Assembly: GCF_011355085.1 (NCBI RefSeq)
Contig: NZ_VXCP01000046.1
Location: 1-58,573, forward strand
Direction of reading: 5' to 3'
DNA length: 58,573 nucleotides
Origin: Pseudomonas akapageensis
Lineage (GTDB): Bacteria; Pseudomonadota; Gammaproteobacteria; Pseudomonadales; Pseudomonadaceae
In this document: piece after piece, positions 41,740-51,979 of the stretch
Numbering within the stretch: position 1 is the stretch's first letter
Layout: every line of letters begins with the position of its first letter
Made by a program: the position numbers and the translations under genes
The notes under the pieces: model-generated
The model's input: only the letters and a program-made list of their open reading frames with translations
Told to the model about the DNA's origin: nothing
Database searches by the model: none

Positions 41740-43298
41740 CCGCTAGAGAGCAGAAACGCATCCCCATTTCGACGGGTTCAGAATGGACCTTTGAACTTAT
41801 CCAGGCCTACGACCGGGAAATCAGTCGTATTGCCGAACGCTATGCGCTGGATACCTACCCCAACCAGATCGAGGTCATTACCGCCGAACAGATGATGGAC
41901 GCCTATGCCTCGGTCGGCATGCCCCTGGGGTACCACCACTGGTCCTACGGCAAACACTTTCTCAGCACAGAGAAGTCCTACAGCCGCGGCCAAATGGGGT
42001 TGGCCTACGAGATCGTGATCAACTCCGACCCTTGCATCGCCTACCTGATGGAAGAAAACACCATGTGCATGCAGGCACTGGTGGTTGCCCATGCCTGCTA
42101 TGGCCACAACAGCTTTTTCAAAGGCAACTACCTGTTCCGCACCTGGACCGATGCCAGTTCGATCATCGATTACCTGGTATTTGCCAAGCAGTACATCATG
42201 CAATGCGAGGAACGACACGGCATCGATGCAGTGGAGGATCTGCTCGACTCCTGCCATGCCCTGATGAACTACGGCGTCGATCGCTACAAACGGCCCTACC
42301 CTATTTCCGCTGAGGAAGAACGGCGGCGTCAGAAAGACCGCGAAGAACATCTGCAGAAACAGATCAATGACCTGTGGCGAACCATACCCAAGAGCGCGGA
42401 CAAGAACAGCGAACGCGATAATGCGCGCTTCCCCGCCGAACCGCAGGAAAATATCCTCTATTTCATCGAAAAACACGCGCCGCTGCTCGAACCCTGGCAA
42501 CGGGAAGTGGTGCGGATCGTGCGCAAGATCGCACAATATTTTTACCCGCAACGCCAGACTCAGGTGATGAACGAAGGCTGGGCAACATTCTGGCACTACA
42601 CCTTGATGAACGATCTGTACGACGAAGGCCTGGTCACCGACGGCTTCATGATGGAGTTTCTCCAGTCTCACACCAGCGTCGTCTTCCAGCCAGGTTTCGA
42701 CAGTCCTTATTACAACGGCATCAACCCCTACACGCTGGGCTTCTCGATGTACCGCGACATCCGCCGCATCTGCGAAGCCCCCACTGAGGAGGACCGTCGC
42801 TGGTTCCCGGACATCGCGGGCAGCGACTGGCTGTCGACCATCAAGTTCGCCATGAGCAGCTTCAAGGACGAGAGTTTCATCCTGCAGTACCTGTCACCCA
42901 AGGTCATCCGCGATCTGAAGCTGTTCAGCATCCTCGACGACGATCAGCGCGAAGACCTGCTGGTGCCGGCCATCCATGACGAAGAAGGTTATCGGATCAT
43001 TCGCGAAATCCTCGCCTCGCAATACAACCTGGGCAATCGCGAACCCAACGTGCAGATCTGGAGCATTGACCGACGCGGCGACCGTTCGCTGACCCTGCGA
43101 CACCAGCAACATGACCGCAAACCCCTGGGCGAATCGACAGAAGAGGTACTCAAACATCTGCACCGGCTGTGGGGCTTCGACATTCATCTGGAAACCCTGC
43201 AGGGCGACCAGGTGATGAAAACCCATCACGTGCCGCCCAGAAGCGAACATGGCGATGGCGACTACGGTCGCCTGGACCTGGCAGTGGTTCACCTGTAA
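41736..43298 (+). CDS. SpoVR/YcgB family protein
   Basis: SpoVR-family protein of 520 aa, named for a B. subtilis sporulation cortex gene but widespread in non-spore-formers (E. coli YcgB). Molecular function unknown. It has conserved HACYGHNSFFKGN and MNEGWATFWHY, which look like metal-ligand motifs (E-G-W-A-x-F-x-H), suggesting a metalloenzyme. It is last in the prkA-yeaH-spoVR module and overlaps yeaH by 4 bp. Confidence 0.93.
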   Translation: MTAREQKRIPISTGSEWTFELIQAYDREISRIAERYALDTYPNQIEVITAEQMMDAYASVGMPLGYHHWSYGKHFLSTEKSYSRGQMGLAYEIVINSDPCIAYLMEENTMCMQALVVAHACYGHNSFFKGNYLFRTWTDASSIIDYLVFAKQYIMQCEERHGIDAVEDLLDSCHALMNYGVDRYKRPYPISAEEERRRQKDREEHLQKQINDLWRTIPKSADKNSERDNARFPAEPQENILYFIEKHAPLLEPWQREVVRIVRKIAQYFYPQRQTQVMNEGWATFWHYTLMNDLYDEGLVTDGFMMEFLQSHTSVVFQPGFDSPYYNGINPYTLGFSMYRDIRRICEAPTEEDRRWFPDIAGSDWLSTIKFAMSSFKDESFILQYLSPKVIRDLKLFSILDDDQREDLLVPAIHDEEGYRIIREILASQYNLGNREPNVQIWSIDRRGDRSLTLRHQQHDRKPLGESTEEVLKHLHRLWGFDIHLETLQGDQVMKTHHVPPRSEHGDGDYGRLDLAVVHL

Positions 43299-43315
43299 CC
43301 CACGGCGCACCTCCC

Positions 43316-43349
43316 TTGACCCTGCACAACAGGTATCCTGTCGGGTCAA
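43316..43349. repeat. Nested inverted repeat upstream of cca
   Basis: TTGACCC (43316-43322) pairs with GGGTCAA (43343-43349), and an inner ACAGG-TAT-CCTGT closes the loop. It ends one base before the cca ribosome-binding site (GGAGG, 43351-43355). It could be a terminator for spoVR lacking a T run, or a control element for cca. Confidence 0.45.
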
Positions 43350-43361
43350 CGGAGGTTTTTT

Positions 43362-44522
43362 ATGCAGATTTATAAAGTCGGCGGCGCTGTGCGCGATCGA
43401 CTCCTGGGCAGGCCGGTCACCGATATCGATTGGGTCGTGGTCGGCGCCACCGCCGAACAGATGCAATCGCTGGGCTATCGGCCCGTAGGTGCCGACTTCC
43501 CTGTGTTTCTCCACCCCAAAAGTGGTGAGGAATACGCGCTGGCGCGCACCGAGCGCAAAAGCGGCCGAGGCTACGGCGGCTTTGTCTTTCACGCCAGCCC
43601 AGACGTCACCCTCGAACAGGACCTGATTCGACGGGACCTGACCATCAACGCCATGGCCGAAGATGAACAGGGACGACTGACCGACCCTTACCATGGACAG
43701 GATGACCTTTGCGCGCGAATCTTGCGCCACGTTTCACCCGCATTCGCCGAAGATCCCCTGCGAGTCCTGCGCGTTGCCCGCTTTGCGGCACGTTACGCCG
43801 GATTGGGTTTTACCGTCGCCACCGAAACCCTGGACTTGATGCGTCAACTCAGCGAATCGGGTGAGTTGCAGGCCCTGACGCCGGAACGCAGCTGGAAGGA
43901 AATCGCCCGCGCCCTGATGGAGGATCAACCCCAGGTATTTGTGCAGGTCCTGCGCGACTGCGGCGCGCTCAAGGAATTGCTTCCGGAAGTCGATGCACTG
44001 TTTGACGTACCGCAGCCAGACGCCGGCACGCACACCCTCAGCGTGCTCGAGCAGGCAGCCAGGCATCAACAACCACTCAGCGTGCGCTGGGCCTGCCTGC
44101 TGCACGGTCTTGGCAAGGGACAAACCCCGCCACAACAGCTGATCAAGACAGTGAACGAGCGCTTCAAGGTGCCTCGGGACTGCCAGGAACTGGCGCTATT
44201 GGTCGGCCAATACCTTACCCACGCCCAGCGGGCGCTGGAGCTCGAGGCTTCGACCTTGCTCGAATTGCTGCAGAGTTTTGATGTGTATCGCCGCCCGCAA
44301 CGCTTTGAGGAGTTCATTGCTGCCTGCGAGATGGATGCGCGTGCACGCCAGGGCCAGGAAGAGTGCAGTTATCCACAAGGCGACTACTTGCGTGGCGCGG
44401 CAGAGACTGCGCGTGCGGTGGCTGTGCAGCCGCTAATCGAACAGGGGATCAAGGGCAAGGAGTTGGGTGAAGCACTCAAGGCCGAGCGGCTCAAGGCGTT
44501 GCAGACCTACAAGGGGAGTTGA
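43362..44522 (+). CDS. cca: CCA-adding tRNA nucleotidyltransferase with degenerate HD domain
   Basis: Adds or repairs the 3' CCA end of tRNAs. The 386-aa class II enzyme has the intact head domain: KVGGAVRDRLLG, the metal-binding DIDW, RRDLTINAMA and the nucleotide-selecting EDPLRVLR with RFAARY. The C-terminal HD part is reduced: the usual HD pair reads HG at 248-249 (LLHGLGKG), and the surrounding histidine segments seen in E. coli and P. aeruginosa are missing. It should therefore lack the phosphohydrolase and 2',3'-phosphodiesterase activities. GGAGG lies six bases before the ATG. Confidence 0.92.
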   Translation: MQIYKVGGAVRDRLLGRPVTDIDWVVVGATAEQMQSLGYRPVGADFPVFLHPKSGEEYALARTERKSGRGYGGFVFHASPDVTLEQDLIRRDLTINAMAEDEQGRLTDPYHGQDDLCARILRHVSPAFAEDPLRVLRVARFAARYAGLGFTVATETLDLMRQLSESGELQALTPERSWKEIARALMEDQPQVFVQVLRDCGALKELLPEVDALFDVPQPDAGTHTLSVLEQAARHQQPLSVRWACLLHGLGKGQTPPQQLIKTVNERFKVPRDCQELALLVGQYLTHAQRALELEASTLLELLQSFDVYRRPQRFEEFIAACEMDARARQGQEECSYPQGDYLRGAAETARAVAVQPLIEQGIKGKELGEALKAERLKALQTYKGS

Positions 44523-44579
44523 TCCGAGATCCTGCGAGTGCTTTGCGCTCGACCGGGAACCGGTCGCAAAATGCTCCGA

Positions 44580-45095
44580 TCAAACGATATCGCGCGTCAA
44601 CTGCCGCCCATTCCACTCGAACGGAACCGGCGCCAGCACCTGATCGATACTGGATTCAGCCCACAACGCCTGGAAACTTTTGCCCGCCACAGGATGCACA
44701 AGATCCGGCGCGATCAATGACAATGGCCACAGAACGAACGCATTCTTGAGAATCTCGGCACGCGGCAGAATCAGACCATCGAAGTTGCCAACCAGATCGC
44801 CATACAGCAACACGTCGATATCCAGCGGCAAGCCCTTGCGGTCTGGCGCATAGCGGCCGTTGTCGGCCTCGATGAACTTCAAGCGGCGGTCCAGCTCCAT
44901 CAACGGCAGGTCGGTCCAGGCCGACACCACCATGTTGAAGAACGGACCACTCTTGATGCCCACCGGCTGGCTTTCGAACACTGCAGAGCAGCGCACGTCC
45001 TGAAGAAATCCGGCCAAGGCGTCGAGCCCGGCGCACAAATGGGCTTCGCGCTCGATATTGCTACCAAGCCCAAGATAAACGGGGGTCAGAGACAT
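44580..45095 (-). CDS. folK: HPPK, folate pyrophosphokinase
   Basis: 6-hydroxymethyl-7,8-dihydropterin pyrophosphokinase, 171 aa. It has the N-terminal GLGSNIE, the pterin-binding FFNMVV region and the metal motif LPLDIDVLLYG. The start is the ATG reading MSLTPVYLGLG; upstream in-frame sequence runs through folB in another frame and is not coding. It overlaps the folB end by 10 bp. Confidence 0.94.
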   Translation of the reverse strand: MSLTPVYLGLGSNIEREAHLCAGLDALAGFLQDVRCSAVFESQPVGIKSGPFFNMVVSAWTDLPLMELDRRLKFIEADNGRYAPDRKGLPLDIDVLLYGDLVGNFDGLILPRAEILKNAFVLWPLSLIAPDLVHPVAGKSFQALWAESSIDQVLAPVPFEWNGRQLTRDIV

Positions 45096-45439
45096 CCGCG
45101 CTCGATCTCCACACCCACCCCTTTGGCAGCGGGGACAGCACCGGGTTTGGTCAAGCGCAGGTGCAACCAGGGAATCTGGAACTCGCTCATCAGGACTTCG
45201 GCCAGACGCTCGGCGAACGTCTCGACCAACTGAAACTGAGCGTGCTCGGCAAAGCCCTGGATTCGCGTGCACACACTGGCGTAATCGAGGGCCAGGGTCA
45301 GGTCGTCGCCTGCAGCGGCCGGACGGTTGTCCCAGGCCAGGCTCAGGTCCAGGCGCAAGCACTGACGAATGCCGCGCTCCCAGTCATAAGCACCGATAAC
45401 GGTGTCGACTTCCAGACCTTCGATAAACACTCTGTCCAA
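45086..45439 (-). CDS. folB: Dihydroneopterin aldolase
   Basis: Folate step before FolK, 117 aa. Conserved DRVFIEGLEVDTVIGAYDWER, the active-site residues in LVETFAERLA and the C-terminal TKPGAV. The likely start is a TTG (M-DRVFIEG), with GGAG eight bases upstream; the ATG 24 bp earlier would add eight non-family residues. It is divergent from plsY with 75 bp between. Confidence 0.93.
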   Translation of the reverse strand: MDRVFIEGLEVDTVIGAYDWERGIRQCLRLDLSLAWDNRPAAAGDDLTLALDYASVCTRIQGFAEHAQFQLVETFAERLAEVLMSEFQIPWLHLRLTKPGAVPAAKGVGVEIERGCL

Positions 45440-45514
45440 GCACTTCTCTCCGCTGCACGACAAGGGCGCAATGCGCCGTTAGAATCAGGGGCGTCCTCGC
45501 CCGGAATAGTTAGC

Positions 45515-46084
45515 ATGTTTTGGTTACTGGCGTTTCTCGCCTACCTGCTTGGCTCGCTGTCCTTTGCCATCGTACTCAGTCGCCTTACCGGCAGTCCGGA
45601 CCCGCGCCTGGGCGGCTCCGGCAATGCTGGCGCCACCAACATGCTGCGCCTGGCCGGCAAAAAGCTCGCCGTCATCACGTTGCTTGGCGACCTGTGCAAA
45701 GGGTTGCTCCCCATACTGATCGCCAACCTGGCCGGCCTGCCCCTGCAACAACAAGCCTGGATCGGACTCTGCGCAGTGCTCGGCCACCTGTTTCCGGTGT
45801 ACTTTCGCTTTCGCGGCGGCAAAGGCGTTGCCACTGCCGCCGGCATGCTGCTGGGGCTGTACCCCCCCGCCGCGCTCCTGGCCATTTCTGCCTGGATGCT
45901 CACCTTCTACCTGACCCGCACCAGCTCACTGGCCGCCCTGATCGCCACCCCGCTGACCCTGCCACTACTGGCCTGGCGCGAACCCGAGGCACTGCTGCCA
46001 ATCAGCATGCTGACACTGCTCATCGTCTGGCGCCACCGGGGCAATCTACGCGACCTGTTTGCCGGACGCGAACGGCATTTCTGA
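45515..46084 (+). CDS. plsY: Glycerol-3-phosphate acyltransferase PlsY
   Basis: Acylates glycerol-3-P with acyl-phosphate in the inner membrane, the first step of phospholipid synthesis. The 189-aa protein has five helices and the three cytoplasmic motifs: GSGNAGATNMLR, FRFRGGKGVAT and the conserved HRGNL near the end. The start MFWLLAFLAY is the family N-terminus. Confidence 0.95.
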   Translation: MFWLLAFLAYLLGSLSFAIVLSRLTGSPDPRLGGSGNAGATNMLRLAGKKLAVITLLGDLCKGLLPILIANLAGLPLQQQAWIGLCAVLGHLFPVYFRFRGGKGVATAAGMLLGLYPPAALLAISAWMLTFYLTRTSSLAALIATPLTLPLLAWREPEALLPISMLTLLIVWRHRGNLRDLFAGRERHF

Positions 46085-46109
46085 ATACTCGGCATGAGCG
46101 GCGCTCAGG

Positions 46110-47135
46110 TTACAACGCCGACAACTGCTCCATCGGCCAACGTGCCTGCACGCTGATTGCCAGGCTTTCCTTCTGGCCGGCCTGCAATCGCTGGCAACCG
46201 GCGAACGCGATCATTGCACCATTATCGGTGCAGAATTCAGGACGAGCGTAGTAGACATTGCCCTTGAGCTCACCGAGCATTGTTTCCAGCGATGCACGCA
46301 AAGCCTTGTTGGCGCTGACGCCACCGGCAATGACCAGCCGTTTCATGCCCGTCTGTTTCAAGGCCCGACGGCATTTGATCGTCAGAGTCTCCACTACCGC
46401 CTGCTGGAAGGCCAGCGAGATGTCGCAACGGGTTTGCTCGCCGTCGTCCCCAGTGCTCTGGCACTGCTGCCAGGTATTGAGGGCAAAGGTTTTCAGGCCG
46501 CTGAAGCTGAAATCCAGCCCCGGGCGATCGGTCATCGGCCGCGGGAAGACGAAACGACCGGCAACCCCCTGGGCAGCCAGGCGAGCGATCTCCGGGCCGC
46601 CGGGATAATTCAGACCGATCATCTTGGCGGTCTTGTCGAACGCTTCACCCGCGGCATCGTCCAGGGTCTCGCCCAACAGCTCGTAACGACCGATGCCATC
46701 GACCCGAACCAACTGGGTATGACCACCGGACACCAACAAAGCGACGAACGGGAATTCCGGTGGCTGCTCTTCCAGCATCGGCGCCAGCAAATGGCCTTCC
46801 ATGTGGTGCACGCCCAGGGCTGGAATGCCCCAGGCAAACGCCAGCGCCTGCGCGCAGGACGCGCCGACCAACAGCGCACCAACCAGGCCGGGACCCGCGG
46901 TATAGGCGATTGCGTCGATCTCGGTGGGCACGCAGTCGGCCTCGGCCAGCACCTGGCGAATCAACGGCAGCATGCGCTTGACGTGATCACGCGAGGCCAG
47001 CTCCGGTACCACGCCGCCATAGGCGCGGTGCAGGTCGATCTGACTGAACAGTGCGTCGGCCAGCAGGCCACGCTCACTGTCGTATAATGCGACGCCGGTT
47101 TCGTCGCAGGATGTTTCCAATCCCAGTACTAGCAT
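46110..47135 (-). CDS. tsaD: tRNA threonylcarbamoyladenosine transferase subunit TsaD
   Basis: Transfers threonylcarbamoyl to A37 of ANN-decoding tRNAs with TsaB and TsaE. The 341-aa ASKHA protein begins LGLETSCDETGVALYD and has the iron-binding histidines in HHMEGHLLAP and the nucleotide loop SGGHTQLV. Convergent with plsY; divergent from rpsU, the usual Pseudomonas order. Confidence 0.97.
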   Translation of the reverse strand: MLVLGLETSCDETGVALYDSERGLLADALFSQIDLHRAYGGVVPELASRDHVKRMLPLIRQVLAEADCVPTEIDAIAYTAGPGLVGALLVGASCAQALAFAWGIPALGVHHMEGHLLAPMLEEQPPEFPFVALLVSGGHTQLVRVDGIGRYELLGETLDDAAGEAFDKTAKMIGLNYPGGPEIARLAAQGVAGRFVFPRPMTDRPGLDFSFSGLKTFALNTWQQCQSTGDDGEQTRCDISLAFQQAVVETLTIKCRRALKQTGMKRLVIAGGVSANKALRASLETMLGELKGNVYYARPEFCTDNGAMIAFAGCQRLQAGQKESLAISVQARWPMEQLSAL

Positions 47136-47337
47136 GGGTCTGCGCCTTGTTGAGGCTGAATTCGAAGGCGCGCATGATAGTCGCCACTTCCGATGCCGAC
47201 CAGCGGTTTTCGATCAGAGGCTTTGCATTCCGAGCGCCTTAGGGTTAACATCCGCAACCCTTAAAAACCGACGTTCTTCAGCGCGAGTTTCTTGCCACGA
47301 GTACGTTGACCCCGGTAATGAATGAAGGTAGCTCTGG

Positions 47338-47553
47338 ATGCCAGCCGTCAAAGTTAAAGAGAACGAACCCTTCGACGTAGCTCTGCGTCGTTTCAAGCGC
47401 TCCTGCGAAAAAGCCGGTGTTCTGGCTGAAGTTCGTAGCCGCGAATTTTACGAGAAGCCGACTTCTGAGCGTAAGCGCAAGGCAGCAGCCGCTGTCAAAC
47501 GTCACGCCAAGAAAGTACAGCGCGAACAGCGCCGCGCCGTTCGCCTGTATTAA
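47338..47553 (+). CDS. rpsU: Ribosomal protein bS21
   Basis: Small-subunit protein of 71 aa, basic, with [20 protein letters not shown] and a C-terminal arginine/lysine-rich tail. First gene of the macromolecular synthesis operon rpsU-dnaG-rpoD, coordinating ribosomes, primase and the main sigma factor. The 200-bp gap from tsaD should contain the operon promoter. Confidence 0.97.
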
Positions 47554-47950
47554 TTTACAGACGCCCGTCGCAAGCTTCTGCCTCGCCCGGCCTTAAAGCC
47601 GGGCTGCCGGCAGTTGCAGCTGCACCCTCAAGCTTTAGAGCAAGAGGCCGCCCCGCCCGCTCACGCGGACGAAGGCGAACCTGCCCAAAACGTCAGAGCT
47701 GGCCTCAACGCCAGATGTGCACGTCGACACTGACGAGCCTTTACCGGCTGCAGACGAGCACGCCCTTTCCAGACCTTCCCGCAAGGTACTGGCAAGGCAC
47801 CAATTCCAGTATTGAATCACGCCATTCGACTTCGGCCCAGGCTGTTCTCGGATGCGTTGCCGTTTGCGCCGTATTAGCGATTACACTTGAGTCCAACGAG
47901 CAGCCGGTCGCGTCAGCGCCGCCGCTTTGTCGCCTGATGATGAGAACGCC
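47554..47950. other. Long rpsU-dnaG spacer without a gene
   Basis: 397 bp. A GCCCGGC/GCCGGGC hairpin with a 6-nt loop lies at 47585-47604, 32 bp after rpsU, where E. coli has a partial terminator; it lacks a T run. The rest is GC-rich with no open frame that looks coding; the frames that exist lack ribosome-binding sites and family resemblance. I see no confident promoter for dnaG. P. aeruginosa has, by my recollection, a GatB/YqeY gene in this position; it is absent here. Confidence 0.55.
47585..47604 (+). terminator. Hairpin after rpsU
   Basis: Seven-bp GC stem GCCCGGC / GCCGGGC with loop CTTAAA. It may attenuate transcription from rpsU into dnaG, as in the E. coli operon, or stabilise the abundant rpsU message. 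No T run follows. Confidence 0.45.
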
Positions 47951-49945
47951 ATGGCCGGGCTGATCCCCCAAAGCTTTATCGACGACCTTCTTAACCGCAC
48001 CGATATCGTCGATGTCGTGAGCTCGCGCCTGCAAATGAAAAAAGCAGGCAAGAACTACACCGCATGCTGCCCGTTCCACAAGGAAAAGACCCCCTCATTC
48101 AGTGTCAGCCCCGACAAGCAGTTCTACTACTGTTTCGGTTGCGGCGCTGGCGGCAATGCACTGGGCTTCATCATGGACCACGACAACCTGGACTTCCCCC
48201 AGGCTGTCGAGGACCTGGCCAAGGCCGCCGGCATGGAAGTCCCCCGAGAAGAAAGCGGGCGCGGACACAAGCCCCGGCAACCGACCGACTCGCCGCTCTA
48301 CCCGCTGCTCACGGCCGCCGCCGACTATTACCGCCAGGCCCTCAAGAGCCATCCCACGCGCAAGGCCGCCGTCGATTACCTCAAGGGTCGCGGCCTCTCC
48401 GGCGAAATCGCCCGGGACTTTGGCCTGGGCTTCGCCCCGCCGGGTTGGGACAATCTGTTCAAACACCTGAGCAGCGACACCTTGCAGCAAAAGGCCATGA
48501 TCGATGCCGGCCTGCTTATCGAGAACGCCGAAACCGGCAAACGCTACGACCGCTTCCGCGATCGCGTGATGTTCCCGATCCGCGACAGCCGTGGCCGGGT
48601 GATCGCCTTCGGCGGGCGCGTGCTGGGCGACGACAAGCCCAAATACCTGAACTCCCCGGAAACCCCGGTATTCCACAAGGGCCAGGAACTCTACGGGCTG
48701 TTCGAGGCACGCAAGTTCAACCGTAACCTCGACGAAATCATTGTCGTCGAAGGCTACATGGACGTGATCGCTCTGGCCCAGCAAGGCCTGCGCAACGCCG
48801 TGGCCACCCTCGGCACCGCCACCAGCGAAGAACACCTCAAGCGCCTGTTCCGCGTCGTGCCCAGCGTGCTGTTCTGCTTCGACGGCGACCAGGCCGGCCG
48901 CAACGCCGCCTGGCGCGCCCTGGAGGCAACCCTGTCGAGCCTTCAGGACGGGCGCAAGGCGCGTTTCCTGTTCCTGCCCGAAGGCGAAGACCCCGACACC
49001 CTGGTCCGCTCCGAAGGCACCGACGCCTTCCGCGCCCGGATCAACCAGCACGCCCAGCCGCTGGCCGATTACTTCTTCCAGCAATTGACCGAAGAAGCCG
49101 ACCCGCGGTCGCTCGAAGGCAAGGCGCACATGGCGACCCTGGCCGCACCGCTCATCGAAAAAGTACCCGGCGCCAACTTGCGCACATTGATGCGCAATCG
49201 CCTGCGGGAAATCACCGGGCTCAACATCGCCGAAGTGGAACAGCTGGCACACAACCCGCCCGCCGAGGCACCACCCAGCTACGATCCGTCGATCGATTAC
49301 GACGCGATTCCCGATTACAGCCCGGACTACAGCGACTTCCACCACCCGGACGCGTTTGCCCCCCAGCCCCAGCAGCAGGAATGGACGCCCAGGAACGACG
49401 GCGGCCAGAAAAAGAAGTGGGAAGGCAAACCCTGGGATAAAAAGGGCAAGCCCTGGGACAAGAACGGCAAACGCCAGGATTTCGAAGCACGTGCCCCGCG
49501 CGTGCCGACGAGCGTCGAACCTCCAACACTCAGTGCTTTGCGTACGCTTCTGCACCATCCGCAACTGGCGGAAAAAGTCGAGGATGCCAGTCACTTCGCG
49601 GCCGAAGACCATGTCTACGCCCAGCTGTTGGTGGCCCTGCTCGAAGCCCTGCAGAAGAATCCTAAGCTACGCTCATTACAACTGATTGCGCGCTGGCATG
49701 GCACCGAACAAGGACGCCTGCTGCGCGCACTGGCCGAAAAGGAATGGTTGATCGATGCCGACAACCTTGAACAACAGTTTTTCGACACTATAACTAGCTT
49801 GTCCGCTCGCCAACGCGAGCGCAGCCTGGAACATCTGCTCAGGAAAGCACGTCAAAGTGAACTGAGTGCAGAGGAAAAAAATCAGCTGCGCGACCTTCTC
49901 AACAGGAATGTTCCCGCACAAACCCCGACCTCAACTGGCGCGTGA
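47951..49945 (+). CDS. dnaG: DNA primase
   Basis: Synthesises RNA primers for replication. The 664-aa protein has an N-terminal CHC2 zinc finger (CPFHKEKTPSF...CFGCGAGG), the TOPRIM catalytic domain (VVEGYMDV, DGDQAGRNAA), an acidic/Lys-Pro linker (about 435-520) and the C-terminal DnaB-binding helical domain. The ATG reading MAGLIPQSFI is the family start; an in-frame ATG or GTG eight codons earlier adds no conserved residues. Confidence 0.96.
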   Translation: MAGLIPQSFIDDLLNRTDIVDVVSSRLQMKKAGKNYTACCPFHKEKTPSFSVSPDKQFYYCFGCGAGGNALGFIMDHDNLDFPQAVEDLAKAAGMEVPREESGRGHKPRQPTDSPLYPLLTAAADYYRQALKSHPTRKAAVDYLKGRGLSGEIARDFGLGFAPPGWDNLFKHLSSDTLQQKAMIDAGLLIENAETGKRYDRFRDRVMFPIRDSRGRVIAFGGRVLGDDKPKYLNSPETPVFHKGQELYGLFEARKFNRNLDEIIVVEGYMDVIALAQQGLRNAVATLGTATSEEHLKRLFRVVPSVLFCFDGDQAGRNAAWRALEATLSSLQDGRKARFLFLPEGEDPDTLVRSEGTDAFRARINQHAQPLADYFFQQLTEEADPRSLEGKAHMATLAAPLIEKVPGANLRTLMRNRLREITGLNIAEVEQLAHNPPAEAPPSYDPSIDYDAIPDYSPDYSDFHHPDAFAPQPQQQEWTPRNDGGQKKKWEGKPWDKKGKPWDKNGKRQDFEARAPRVPTSVEPPTLSALRTLLHHPQLAEKVEDASHFAAEDHVYAQLLVALLEALQKNPKLRSLQLIARWHGTEQGRLLRALAEKEWLIDADNLEQQFFDTITSLSARQRERSLEHLLRKARQSELSAEEKNQLRDLLNRNVPAQTPTSTGA

Positions 49946-49959
49946 GGTCCATGCTCGGG

Positions 49960-49965
49960 TATAAT
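49960..49965 (+). promoter_or_regulatory. Possible internal promoter before rpoD
   Basis: A perfect -10 TATAAT lies 48 bp before rpoD, but the -35 region is poor. An internal promoter here would uncouple rpoD from rpsU and dnaG, as occurs in E. coli. Confidence 0.35.
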
Positions 49966-50012
49966 CCTCGGCTTGTTTTTTGCCCGCCAAGACCTTCAGT
50001 GGATAGGGTGTT

Positions 50013-51860
<1,848 letters not shown>

Positions 51861-51864
51861 TACC

Positions 51865-51890
51865 AAAACCCCCGGCATGCCGGGGGTTTT
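51865..51890 (+). terminator. Terminator after rpoD
   Basis: AAAACCCCCGGC and GCCGGGGGTTTT around a 2-base centre, starting four bases after the rpoD stop. A strong GC stem followed by Ts. Confidence 0.92.
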
Positions 51891-51979
51891 GCTTTCTGCA
51901 ATTTGCGACCAGCGTAACTTTCCCCTCGGCGAAATGCCCGTCTACACTCGATTCATTCCACCGAGGGAACGAGGCCGCT

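Noticed and set aside
45096..45362. 5' extension of folK by about 90 codons
   Set aside because: It lies in the wrong frame through folB and is Arg/Pro-rich. The family N-terminus begins at MSLTPVYLGLG.
47715..47963. 82-codon open frame between rpsU and dnaG
   Set aside because: No ribosome-binding site or family resemblance, and it runs past the dnaG start in another frame.
48095..49612. 505-codon open frame antisense to dnaG
   Set aside because: Lies wholly inside dnaG with no independent support.
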